Shown here: piece by piece, positions 1-8,093 of the stretch
How the letters are laid out: every line of letters begins with the position of its first letter
Numbering within the stretch: the first letter of the stretch is position 1
Origin: JAZOTK01 sp045534775
GTDB lineage: Bacteria > Bacillota > Clostridia > RUG12999
NCBI GenBank assembly: GCA_045534775.1
Contig: JAZSKI010000060.1
Span: forward strand, 1-16,570
DNA: 16,570 nucleotides
Reading direction: 5' to 3'
Notes under the pieces: model-generated
What the model was told of the DNA's origin: nothing
The model's input: the letters and a program-made list of their open reading frames with translations, nothing else
The model's database searches: none
Translations under genes and position numbers: made by a program

Positions 1-232
1 GGAAATAGTTGCCGCCCATAACATAAATTACAGCTGATGTATTACCCGAGGCTTTAACTAAGTCCAGAGCTGTACCTATAGTATCAACAGGTGCATTTAT
101 GGTACCTGCAGCGGTTTTGCTTCCGCGGGTAGATACATAAACAGCCTGGTCTGCTGCGCTTACTGTCATAGCAGTTGAGATAACTGTCATGCAAAGTGCA
201 AGCAATAATGATATTGTCTTTTTCATTTTCAT
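1..232 (-). CDS. N-terminal part of an exported beta-helix-type protein (runs off the left edge)
   Basis: This open reading frame was read by hand and gives 77 codons before the window ends. Residues 1-27 form a signal peptide: a KMKK head, a hydrophobic core and a cleavage-like VSA-A site, so the product is exported. The mature start reads VYVSTRGSKTAAGTINAP, followed by a D-TIGTALDLV helix and VIYVMGGNYF. The same pattern opens the 1095-aa beta-helix protein in this window (FYVATDGSDSGSGTLSSPF, then a TIERAQKAV helix and VYIRGGYYF). It is typical of the N-terminal cap of secreted right-handed beta-helix proteins, including many polysaccharide-active enzymes. The first of two in-frame ATGs (232 and 226) is chosen because GAGGG (242-246) lies 9 nt upstream of it. 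It is separated from the 963-aa gene by 63 nt. The catalytic part is outside the window, so the enzyme class is unknown. Confidence 0.8.
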   Translation of the reverse strand, partial: MKMKKTISLLLALCMTVISTAMTVSAADQAVYVSTRGSKTAAGTINAPVDTIGTALDLVKASGNTSAVIYVMGGNYF

Positions 233-295
233 TCTATTTTACCCTCATTTCTTAATATATTTTTCTGCGGAGGGTTACCTGCCGCTGACGGTAAA

Positions 296-3187
296 TTACG
301 GATTTACCATTTCCATAGCCTCGTCGAGAGGAGCATAGGTTGAGCTGTTCCAGATAAAGCATTTTGCAAAATAGCCGCTGCCTGCGTTTACATCGGGATT
401 TGCAAAACCGATTGCATCGTGGCTTGCGCTATAGCTTGTTAAGGCAATATCCCTTGTCTGCACGCCAATAAGCTTGCCATAGTTGTCGTACATTGCAAAC
501 ACCAGCTTACTGGGAGTATTCTTTGAAGACAGGTTGATTGCTTCGTATTCAACGCCTATATTTTCTCTGTTAAAGTCCATAATTGTGTTACCGTCTATAG
601 CAGCTGCATCCTGGAATCTGCCTCTGAGGAGTACAGAATTTGCAACTGTACCGGGATCAGTCTTTAGAATAACCTCAGTTACACCCACTGCATTATATAT
701 TCTGAAATACTGATAGCTGTTACCTGCTACGAAACCTGCGTAGTTTACGCCGTCATTGGAAGCGAGTATAGATGCGCCTGTGCCGCCTTCAACAGCATAT
801 TCTTTAATTGTATAAGCCTTGTCAAATTTGAAGGAAACTGTTGAAGCTTTGCCTGTATAAGCTGTTGCAATATTACCGTCAAACATAGCCTTAGCTAATT
901 CTCTGTCATCATCTGAAGGCTCGATGATATTTCCCATAGGTGCTATGTTAACATAATTTTCCATGCTTGTATCAACCTCAGCCCATACGCGGATTTCAGC
1001 TATTGACATACCGGAAACTTTATCTGTGTCATGTCCTACCATAATGTATCTCTTGGAAAGACCGCTGGGAATGGGGAAGCTGTAGGTTGTCTGAGCTGTA
1101 AGAGACGCAGAATAATCCTCTACACGACCTAACTGTACGATACTGCCGTTATTATATCCGTTTGTAAGGTGAGCACCTCTCCAGAAGTAACCGTACTGAG
1201 GATATTCTGTATAATATTCACCATTTCCGTCTGAAGCCCATACCGTGTAGTTAACACCGTACCCACCAAATGTCCAGGCATTGGAACCAACTGTTACAAT
1301 ATCAACAGATTTTAAATCATATTTTGCATAATCCTCACCTAAGTCTACTACAAATAAGGGTGTGTAGTCAGCATCAAACTCAGCTGCAGGGAATGACCAT
1401 GTATATGTGCTTAAGTTACCATCGTTCATGGCTGTGGAATCACCTGCACCGTACAAAGGATTACTGCCGTAAGATGCTTTACCTATAGCTACGTTCTTGG
1501 AATCAGCTGTAATTAAAACCTGTGAACCGAAGATTCTTACTTCAGATAAAGATACGAGTCCGGCTACGGCGTCAGGACCGATAAGAATATATCTTTTGTT
1601 GGGGTTAGTAACCTCCAGAGAGAAGGTTTCCTGTGCTGTTCCTGAAGGTACTGCTGTTGAACCAAGCTCTACTGCACCATATTCTGCCAGCTGAGCATCG
1701 GAAATTATTACTAAGCCGTCATCGTTTGTATAGTAGTTATCTGCAGCCCATACCTTATAGCCGTAATTCTGCTTAACATCTACATTACCGTGAGATACGA
1801 TTTCAATTTCTTCAAGAATTACATCACCATAGCCTGTGCCCAGGTCAATTACCAGAACAGGTCTGTTAACAGATGAGCCTTCGGATGAATTATTGAATAC
1901 GAAATAACCCAGGTCTCCGTCTACTACTGCTGCATTACCTCTTCCGCCGTAAAGGTCTACTGCACCGTATACGGGTGTTGCTGATGAAATAAGGCTTTTT
2001 CTTGTGTCCTTAACCTCCTCAGGAGCTACAAAAGTATCATCAATATATGCATTAACTGCGATTTCTGCAAGAGCAACGTGGTTACCCTGCACGCCGTCCA
2101 TATCAACGCCTACCAGAACATATCTTTTGGGAGTTACTGTTGAGGGGATTTCAAGAGAAACTGTTTTCTGCTCTGTTCCTGCACCTGCTGTGCTTGGGAA
2201 TAAGCCGATTTCAGTTAAGCCAAGCTCGCTCATACCCTGATTTGTAATATATGTTCCCCATCTGCCTACGTTGTAATCATCGGCAAACCAAGCCTTATAC
2301 TGGCTTGCACCCCAGCCACAGCACCATGCGTCAAGGGGAGGTGTTGTAATATCAATGGACTGAATGTCATATTTTCCGTAGTCAACACCCAGGTCAATAA
2401 CAAAGGTGCTTGTCATATTCTGCTGTGATTCGCAGGTTGAGCCTTCGTTGGGAGTACCGTCCATAATTGTAAAGTTGTTCAGATTTCCGTCAACCAAGGC
2501 TGCGCTGTCGCCGCCCAGACCGAAATGAATCATACCGCCATAAGCAGGTTTTCCGCTTGCTACGTTAGTAGTAGGAATTACCGCTTTTTCTGTAGCCCAT
2601 ACACGGATTTCGGATAATGTTAAGGCACAGGGTCCTGCTTCAACATCATTAAATTCATGGCCTATATACACATATCTTTTTGATATGCCTTCTGTATTTT
2701 CAACCTTTAAAGTCATCTGTGTTGTATCAGCACCTGTCGAATCGGGAAATCTACCTATAAGTGTTGCGTTTGCAGCTTCAAGCTCTGCCTCACTAACGCT
2801 GGTATTTCCGTTAAATTTCTGGATGCTGTCTGCCATCCACGCTTTATAGGTATTAACATTCCAGCCATTACACCAGGTATTGTAATTCGGGTCTTTTGTT
2901 ACAATTTCAATAGACTGAATATCATAGTTTACATAAGTTTCGCCAAGGTCAATAGCAAAATACTGTGTTGTGCTGAACTGGTTCCATAAAGCATCCTGAT
3001 AACCAAAGTTTGTCAGGTTACCGTCTACTAACGACTCATTGCTCGCACCGTTTGCCGCTGCAGAGCCTACAACAGTTTTTCCAAGAGCAATGTTTGTCTC
3101 TTCAGCTGCAATAGCATTAAAGCCTGCAAAGGCTGATAATGCCATTACCAGCGCAAGAATCTTTGCCAAAATTGTTTTCTTTGCCAT
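296..3187 (-). CDS. Exported protein with tandem discoidin (F5/8 type C)-like domains
   Basis: This 963-aa protein probably binds carbohydrate or another surface ligand; no catalytic domain was recognised. Residues 1-28 are a signal peptide (KK head, hydrophobic core, AIAA-E cleavage). Four clear discoidin-like repeats follow at about 31-199, 207-382, 398-556 and 564-738, then a shorter degenerate one at about 746-856. Each clear repeat runs as a G-x-x-xYG/VVG opening, VDGNL or DGNL, a VIDLG-DY-KYDI strand, an inserted W-x-AD segment, a KRYVLIG strand and a closing SEIRVW. At 160-175 residues the repeats are longer than the roughly 140 usual for CBM32/F5-8C domains. Residues 868-963 form a beta-sandwich-like tail ending in AKCFIW, shared with the 896-aa protein. 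The ATG at 3187 has AAGGAG 11 nt upstream, a slightly long spacing. The gene lies 253 nt after the SLH gene and may have its own regulation. The domain fold is well supported; the ligand is unknown. Confidence 0.88.
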   Translation of the reverse strand: MAKKTILAKILALVMALSAFAGFNAIAAEETNIALGKTVVGSAAANGASNESLVDGNLTNFGYQDALWNQFSTTQYFAIDLGETYVNYDIQSIEIVTKDPNYNTWCNGWNVNTYKAWMADSIQKFNGNTSVSEAELEAANATLIGRFPDSTGADTTQMTLKVENTEGISKRYVYIGHEFNDVEAGPCALTLSEIRVWATEKAVIPTTNVASGKPAYGGMIHFGLGGDSAALVDGNLNNFTIMDGTPNEGSTCESQQNMTSTFVIDLGVDYGKYDIQSIDITTPPLDAWCCGWGASQYKAWFADDYNVGRWGTYITNQGMSELGLTEIGLFPSTAGAGTEQKTVSLEIPSTVTPKRYVLVGVDMDGVQGNHVALAEIAVNAYIDDTFVAPEEVKDTRKSLISSATPVYGAVDLYGGRGNAAVVDGDLGYFVFNNSSEGSSVNRPVLVIDLGTGYGDVILEEIEIVSHGNVDVKQNYGYKVWAADNYYTNDDGLVIISDAQLAEYGAVELGSTAVPSGTAQETFSLEVTNPNKRYILIGPDAVAGLVSLSEVRIFGSQVLITADSKNVAIGKASYGSNPLYGAGDSTAMNDGNLSTYTWSFPAAEFDADYTPLFVVDLGEDYAKYDLKSVDIVTVGSNAWTFGGYGVNYTVWASDGNGEYYTEYPQYGYFWRGAHLTNGYNNGSIVQLGRVEDYSASLTAQTTYSFPIPSGLSKRYIMVGHDTDKVSGMSIAEIRVWAEVDTSMENYVNIAPMGNIIEPSDDDRELAKAMFDGNIATAYTGKASTVSFKFDKAYTIKEYAVEGGTGASILASNDGVNYAGFVAGNSYQYFRIYNAVGVTEVILKTDPGTVANSVLLRGRFQDAAAIDGNTIMDFNRENIGVEYEAINLSSKNTPSKLVFAMYDNYGKLIGVQTRDIALTSYSASHDAIGFANPDVNAGSGYFAKCFIWNSSTYAPLDEAMEMVNP
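974..3097 (-). repeat. Four tandem discoidin-like repeat units within the 963-aa gene
   Basis: At protein level four related units map to 2591-3097, 2042-2569, 1520-1996 and 974-1498. They share an in-order set of motifs: VDGNL/DGNL, VIDLG or VVDLG, Y-x-x-YDI/YDL, W-x-AD, KRY followed by IG, and SEIRVW or AEIRVW. At DNA level, short stretches such as the ccaggtcaat core that encodes IDLG recur, but long identical tracts were not seen. This looks like an old duplication that has diverged, not a recent DNA tandem repeat. Unit boundaries are approximate. Confidence 0.75.
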
Positions 3188-3217
3188 AAGTTAAACAACT
3201 CCTTTTAATTTAATTTT

Positions 3218-3233
3218 TTACGCCTCCGCGTAA
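3218..3233 (-). other. Short perfect hairpin in the leader of the 963-aa gene
   Basis: TTACGC and GCGTAA form a perfect 6-bp stem around a GGAG loop on the minus (coding) strand, about 30 nt upstream of the start codon at 3187. It is followed on that strand by an A-rich run, not a T-run, so it is not an intrinsic terminator. It lies just before the AAGGAG ribosome site at 3199-3204 and could affect translation; that role is inference. Confidence 0.4.
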
Positions 3234-3299
3234 TCGGGAGTAATATAAATAAGTTTGCAAAAACCAAAGGGAATTAAGATTTATTACCTTGCAGTATAT

Positions 3300-3401
3300 G
3301 ACAAAGCGGTTGCGGCGCGCTTTGTCCTGCTCCTTACGGCAGGGTGGCAATTTGCTGATGCCACCCCGGTATTAATCCTGTATCACCTGTGCGGGCAGGT
3401 G
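3300..3401 (-). other. Cluster of consecutive hairpins between the SLH gene and the 963-aa gene
   Basis: This is the notable content of the 253-nt gene-free stretch 3188-3440. Three perfect inverted repeats sit end to end: CACCTG/CAGGTG (3384-3389 with 3396-3401, 6-nt loop), GGGTGGCA/TGCCACCC (3342-3349 with 3359-3366, 9-nt loop) and GACAAAGCG/CGCTTTGTC (3300-3308 with 3318-3326, 9-nt loop). A weaker CCTGC/GCAGG pair (3326-3330 with 3339-3343) bridges the last two and would compete with them. The block is visibly more GC-rich than the flanking genes. No T-run follows on the coding strand, so simple Rho-independent termination is not supported. It could be an RNA processing or stabilising element, a factor-dependent terminator, a structured leader for the next gene, or a dispersed palindromic repeat. 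I recognise no known riboswitch class. Confidence 0.6.
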
Positions 3402-3440
3402 CTCCTTTTCAGTCCTTTACGAATCAATATTTAACTGTGC

Positions 3441-4940
3441 TCAGAAGCCTGCTATATACAAGGACAGGTTGTGGAGAAGCTGTGCTGTTTCTGCACGGGT
3501 TAAATTGCCTTTAGGTGCAAATTCATTGGAGCCTCTGCCTTTAACAAGTCCTTTTTCTGTTAAGCTTTTTACTGCTTTTACAGCATAGTCTGCTATTTCT
3601 TCTTTATCATCAAAGGCAGCTTCTCCCTCTGATTCTGTTTCGCCGAAAAGCTTAGTCAGAACTCTGTTCATAATTACAACCGCATCTTCACGGGTAATAA
3701 TATCATCGGGACGGAAAGCATTGCCATCGCCTGTAATAAGCCCTAAACCGAAAGCGTTGTTAACTGCTTCTGCGTACCATGCGCCTGCGGCAACATCCTC
3801 GAAGCCTGCTTCTGCTAAGGTTTCGCTTTTCTTGTTCAGCATTTTTGTTGCCATAGTTATAAACTCAGCGCGGGTTACGCTCTTATCGCCTTTAAAGCTT
3901 CCATCCTCATAGCCGTTGATAACGCCCTTATCTTTAAGAGCTTTAACAGCATTGTATGCCCAATGCTCTTCTGCCACATCGTTAAAGAAGGGTGTTACGG
4001 GGATTACGGGAGCTACAACAGGTTTATAGGCAGATGTACCTGTACCTGTGGTGGTTGATTTGTCTTTGCCGCCTGTAGTACCGCCAACACTACTTTCTTC
4101 TTTTTCGTTTGCATTTATCTTTTGTTTTGCCAGAGTTTTAAATCTCTGCATCAACGCATCATAGCTGCCGAAGCCGTTTGCTTCATCTGAAAGGGTAGAA
4201 TAGATGGTTGATTTATCACTATCGGTAAGGCTGCCGTAAACTGCTGTTGCAAATCTTTCGTTCGGCAGAACAACCTTATCAACCTTTGCAGCAATATCAA
4301 AATGCTGTTCAAAATACTCTTTTGTAATATCTGCCGTATTTTTCTTAAGAACTATCAGCATTGCCGCGCCTTCGATTTCTTCCTTTAATTCTTCTTCGGT
4401 AGCCGAGGTTACGGTTACTTCTTTTATTACATTCTCTGCCAGGCTGCCATAATCCTCTGTGTCAATTAATGCCAGCTGTGCCGAAGCGTTCATATAAGCA
4501 TAAAGCTTTTCTATGCTTTCCTCCAGGATGTCTGCAGGCATCTCTTTAATATCCTCAGCGATACAGGAATAATCCATACCGCCCGCAACAGGCTCTGCCT
4601 GAGCGTGGGGAATATAAATTGTATACGGTTCGCCTACGCCTTCTATGACATCGGCTTTGTAGCATTTAAAGCCGTAAATTTCTTTCAGCGAAAAATCAAC
4701 AAAGCTATATCGACCGTCATCGCTGCTCACGGTGAAATCATCTATAAAGATGATTTCACCTGTTGCAGTATCATTTACAACAACTGTTATTATTTCAGAG
4801 TTATAGATATCACCCTCACCGCTTATTGAAACCGTGAAATTACCGTCATCTGTCACAGTATAAGCAGGTGTAGCCATAACAAGCTGAGAGCTCAAAAGTC
4901 CCATTGCGACCGTAGCCGCAATAATTTTATTCCATTTCAT
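3441..4940 (-). CDS. S-layer homology (SLH) domain protein, 499 aa
   Basis: This is a cell-surface protein likely held to the wall through its C-terminal SLH triplet, which in this family binds pyruvylated secondary cell wall polymers. Residues 1 to about 24 are a signal peptide (cleavage near VMA-T). Residues 28-112 look like a small beta-sandwich domain; 123-276 are mainly helical and acidic; 277-310 form a Gly/Ser/Thr/Lys linker. SLH1 (about 318-360) opens with FFNDVAEEHWAYNAV and carries TRAEF; SLH2 (about 380-422) carries TREDA; SLH3 (about 443-492) carries TRAET. These are intact or near-intact forms of the TRAE ligand-binding motif. The ATG at 4940 is supported by AGGAGG at 4948-4953, 7 nt away, overlapping the previous gene's TAG stop. 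The helical middle region is not recognised. It could be a structural S-layer protein or a dedicated surface partner of the neighbouring exported proteins. Confidence 0.93.
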   Translation of the reverse strand: MKWNKIIAATVAMGLLSSQLVMATPAYTVTDDGNFTVSISGEGDIYNSEIITVVVNDTATGEIIFIDDFTVSSDDGRYSFVDFSLKEIYGFKCYKADVIEGVGEPYTIYIPHAQAEPVAGGMDYSCIAEDIKEMPADILEESIEKLYAYMNASAQLALIDTEDYGSLAENVIKEVTVTSATEEELKEEIEGAAMLIVLKKNTADITKEYFEQHFDIAAKVDKVVLPNERFATAVYGSLTDSDKSTIYSTLSDEANGFGSYDALMQRFKTLAKQKINANEKEESSVGGTTGGKDKSTTTGTGTSAYKPVVAPVIPVTPFFNDVAEEHWAYNAVKALKDKGVINGYEDGSFKGDKSVTRAEFITMATKMLNKKSETLAEAGFEDVAAGAWYAEAVNNAFGLGLITGDGNAFRPDDIITREDAVVIMNRVLTKLFGETESEGEAAFDDKEEIADYAVKAVKSLTEKGLVKGRGSNEFAPKGNLTRAETAQLLHNLSLYIAGF

Positions 4941-4947
4941 ACCTCTG

Positions 4948-4954
4948 CCTCCTA
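4948..4954 (-). promoter_or_regulatory. Ribosome binding site overlapping the upstream stop codon
   Basis: The AGGAGG site for the 499-aa SLH gene (4948-4953) overlaps the TAG stop (4952-4954) of the 1046-aa gene. The start codon follows 7 nt later. This supports co-transcription and probable translational coupling of the two SLH genes. Confidence 0.8.
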
Positions 4955-7900
4955 TTCAACGTATATAACAAGCTCTGCTTCTTCGCCGCCGCCCACTCTT
5001 ATAAATATGTTACTGTGGTCTATACCGGCGGAAAGTGCATCCTGATAAGTTATAATTTTGTCAAGCTTTGAATTTTCTGTTGCTTTCGCCGAGGCTCTTG
5101 CTGTCATATCGCAAATATATACGTTAGGGAAGTTATATCTCATAATATCGAAATCATAAGTTGCAGCTTCCATATCGTAACCTGCTTTGAACATAATAAA
5201 GTTGTTCTTAACCTCATAAACACCGCCGTAGGCAACGAACCACTGGTTCATATATGCCGTGATAGGTCTGGGGGTAGTTCTTTTTACAATCGCATTGCCT
5301 TCGTCATTGTAGTCAAATTCGTATCTTGCACCTGCAACCTCACCGTTTCTGTCTACATTTACACGGATAACGTCACCTCTGCCAAGAATACTGTTACTGA
5401 TTGTGTACAGATTCTGGTTGCCTGCGCTTGTATAAATAAGAACATTTCTGCTTTTTAAAGGAAGCTGTCTGTATTCACCTTGATACATACCACAGATTAC
5501 GGGTACTGTTTCACCTTCAACGTTTATACCCTGTATAACCTTGTCAATAAGAATTATAGGTGTATCCTCGCCTACTCCCGCGCCTGTGCTTGTTGTCCAT
5601 AAAACTACGGGAGTGGGGTCAGTCCGGTCTTCACCGTAGAACGCCAGATTTTTATGGTTCTGACGAACATTGGTTATCATTTCGATATCACTGCCCATTG
5701 TACCTATGTCATAACGCTTTTCGGGGTCATCGGAATCACCGTAGGTTTTAAATATAATTGTATCATAGGTCGTAATAACAGAACCTTCAAATATACCGTT
5801 TACATAGTATGTACCGCCTGAGGGTACGGTAGTCATCAGGTGGAAGTTACTTTCTTCTGCTTCTGCAGGGCTTACTGCAGTAGTATCTATTTCCTTAACT
5901 ACACCGTCTACTGTCAGGAGGTATTTTACCAATGCTCTGCCATCGTATATATTGCCGTCACCGTCAGTAACCGCATCACGGATTTTTCTTTCCACCTCTA
6001 CAAGAGTTGTGCTTCTTTCACGGTCAACTACAGTATCTTCCGTAATTTCATATACCGAAACCTTGGCATCCTTTGTGTAGATAGCAATTTCGCCTTTATC
6101 TGCGATACCCGAGGAAACATATAAATCTGTTATAATACCGTAGGTATGACGGCTCAGACCTTCTGTATCGAACTTAACTACATAGCCTTCATAGTTAATG
6201 TATGCTACGCCGCGTTCTTCAAACTCGCTTATAAGGTCGCCGTAGAAGTTGGCAGAGAGAGGATATTCCTCATGATAGTTTAACTGAATTTTTGTTCTGC
6301 CTTCAGCTGGCTGATTATATTTTGTGAACTTACCTTCAACAGCATCGCCGCTTAAGTAAACTATGTAATATCCGCCGTCTACGCTTTCGCCGACAGAAGC
6401 TACCGCACCTGCACCAACTGCGTTGATGTCTACCAATGAGCCGTCTATATAGAACTCAGCCTTTTTGTCTTCCAGGTCTATCATACCCTTACCGTCTTCG
6501 AAGAAGATTACACCTTCAGCAGCATTTACACGCTGAACAATCTTGTCGTCATAGCTGAAAATATAGATATAATCAAAGCTGCCGTCACCTTCATAGTCTA
6601 TAAAGGTTACATTACCTTCGCTCGGAAGCAGATGTGCATCATCAACATTGTTGCCGATTAATCTGCCGTTGTAAAGAATTTTTGTGCTGTTTCTGAATCT
6701 GATTTTCTTTTCATTGCCTGACTCGTCTTCATATCTGATAATATGTGCGGCTTCGTCAAAATCGGTCAGCTTCTGGGCTTCAACATAAACCTCAGTTTGT
6801 TTATTGCTTTTTTCCATGAAAATTATGCGGTTATCGCCTGAAGCTTCATCGTAAGTATACCAATATTTAATGCTGCTTCCCAGGAAGTCCAGGAAACGTT
6901 CCTTGTTCATTACATAAACGCCGCCGTCTACGATTACTTTACCTTCAACGATGGTTGATTCATTTTTAATGATACTCTTGGCAGGAGTTTCTTCAAATAC
7001 GCCTTTTTTCTCGGTAACGCCTCTTGCTTCAAGAAGGGTTGTTTTACCGTATTTTACGCTGCTGCCTTTGATGCTTTTAATTTCAAGGGCTTCGGCATAA
7101 AGCATATTATAGAGAATGTAAACAGCGTCTTTTCTTGTAAGCTTCTCTGTTTTGTTAACATTCTTAAGAAGCTTTATTTCAGCCGCTTTTGTTACAAAAT
7201 CAGCTTTGCTTTCAAGACCTATACCGCCGTAGCCCAAAGCCTTTGCAACCCAAACTAAAGCATCGTCTGTTGTTATTGTAAGATTAGGCTTGAACATATC
7301 TGCTACATAAGCATCTACTATACCCATCGTATAAAGAAGCTCTGTTTCCTTTTCGCCCGAAGCATCTTTTGTATCGGAAAGCTTGTTCACCGATACGCCG
7401 TGAGCAGGATAATCCAATATGCTGCAAAGAAGCTTTGCAAATTCTGCGCGGCTTATCTCTGCATCTGCGCTGAAGTTACCTTCAATGGGAGCAGGCTTTG
7501 CACCAAGTGCGCTTATAAGACTTATTTTGTTTGAAAGGTCTGTTCCATCCTCAATGTCGTTATAAACTATTTCCATTGATGCAAGCTCTTCTTCGGAGAG
7601 GATTTTTTCATAGGCTGCAAAATCACCTAAGCACATATATGCGTCTCTTGCAAGCTTAAGGAATTTATAGGATTTATTGGAGCTTACTTCTACCTTGTGG
7701 GTGGAGTAGGCGGGGAACCCTTTGTCCCCCGTATTTACAAGCAAATCCGCCGTTCTGAAATCCTCATAATCTGAGCCGTAAACCTTCAAATTCTGATGCA
7801 GGCCCGACTGGTCCATATCAAATCTGGCTGTAAATTCTACTGCACCGATAATATAGCTGCCGCCCAAATCCACTATAACCTCAGGGTTGTTATCAACGGA

Positions 7901-8092
7901 GGAGAACAGAGTATCCGACCTGCCGTCACATAAGTTCCATTCGCCCATACCGTGAGTAAAACCGTTTGATACAATGGTTTTGCCCGACAATATATTAGTT
8001 TTTCCTATCTCTGCCGCTCCTGCAGGCATTGCCACTGCTTGCAACAAGGTGGCAATACAAAGAGCAGCTGTTAAAATCTTTTTTATTTTCAT
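4952..8092 (-). CDS. Exported protein: discoidin-like domain, degenerate SLH triplet, large unrecognised C-terminal region
   Basis: The product is 1046 aa. Residues 1-27 are a signal peptide (PAGA-A cleavage). Residues about 31-162 form a discoidin-like domain (NILSGKTIV, then LCDGRSDTLF, VIVDLGGSY, and FLKLARDA near the end). Residues about 190-336 hold three SLH-like segments: the first keeps SRAEF at 214-218, while the other two read TTDDA and TRKDA, so wall binding may be weaker than in the neighbour. The remaining 700 or so residues (about 345-1046) belong to no family I can name; they look beta-rich, with many alternating aromatic strands, and include a D-YEGDGSFDYIYIF segment around 499-512. 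The ATG at 8092 is 1 nt after the stop of the beta-helix gene, with GAGGTG at 8100-8105 inside that gene. It may be a surface scaffold or binding protein. Export and SLH homology are well supported; function is unknown. Confidence 0.85.
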   Translation of the reverse strand: MKIKKILTAALCIATLLQAVAMPAGAAEIGKTNILSGKTIVSNGFTHGMGEWNLCDGRSDTLFSSVDNNPEVIVDLGGSYIIGAVEFTARFDMDQSGLHQNLKVYGSDYEDFRTADLLVNTGDKGFPAYSTHKVEVSSNKSYKFLKLARDAYMCLGDFAAYEKILSEEELASMEIVYNDIEDGTDLSNKISLISALGAKPAPIEGNFSADAEISRAEFAKLLCSILDYPAHGVSVNKLSDTKDASGEKETELLYTMGIVDAYVADMFKPNLTITTDDALVWVAKALGYGGIGLESKADFVTKAAEIKLLKNVNKTEKLTRKDAVYILYNMLYAEALEIKSIKGSSVKYGKTTLLEARGVTEKKGVFEETPAKSIIKNESTIVEGKVIVDGGVYVMNKERFLDFLGSSIKYWYTYDEASGDNRIIFMEKSNKQTEVYVEAQKLTDFDEAAHIIRYEDESGNEKKIRFRNSTKILYNGRLIGNNVDDAHLLPSEGNVTFIDYEGDGSFDYIYIFSYDDKIVQRVNAAEGVIFFEDGKGMIDLEDKKAEFYIDGSLVDINAVGAGAVASVGESVDGGYYIVYLSGDAVEGKFTKYNQPAEGRTKIQLNYHEEYPLSANFYGDLISEFEERGVAYINYEGYVVKFDTEGLSRHTYGIITDLYVSSGIADKGEIAIYTKDAKVSVYEITEDTVVDRERSTTLVEVERKIRDAVTDGDGNIYDGRALVKYLLTVDGVVKEIDTTAVSPAEAEESNFHLMTTVPSGGTYYVNGIFEGSVITTYDTIIFKTYGDSDDPEKRYDIGTMGSDIEMITNVRQNHKNLAFYGEDRTDPTPVVLWTTSTGAGVGEDTPIILIDKVIQGINVEGETVPVICGMYQGEYRQLPLKSRNVLIYTSAGNQNLYTISNSILGRGDVIRVNVDRNGEVAGARYEFDYNDEGNAIVKRTTPRPITAYMNQWFVAYGGVYEVKNNFIMFKAGYDMEAATYDFDIMRYNFPNVYICDMTARASAKATENSKLDKIITYQDALSAGIDHSNIFIRVGGGEEAELVIYVE

Positions 8093-8093
8093 A

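Noticed and set aside
275..294. TTACC/GGTAA inverted repeat between the 963-aa gene and the last gene
   Set aside because: The stem is only 5 bp with a 10-nt loop and no T-run; too weak to call a terminator.
3242..3265. TATATT-like -10 element upstream of the 963-aa gene
   Set aside because: The hexamer at 3242-3247 on the coding strand is a fair -10, but no good TTGACA-like box lies 16-18 nt upstream; the nearest candidate, TTGGTT, gives only 14 nt. AT-rich sequence makes such matches common.
3300..3440. Known riboswitch (for example cyclic-di-GMP or cobalamin class) in the hairpin-rich gap
   Set aside because: The conserved core sequences I know for these classes are not present; only generic stems are visible.
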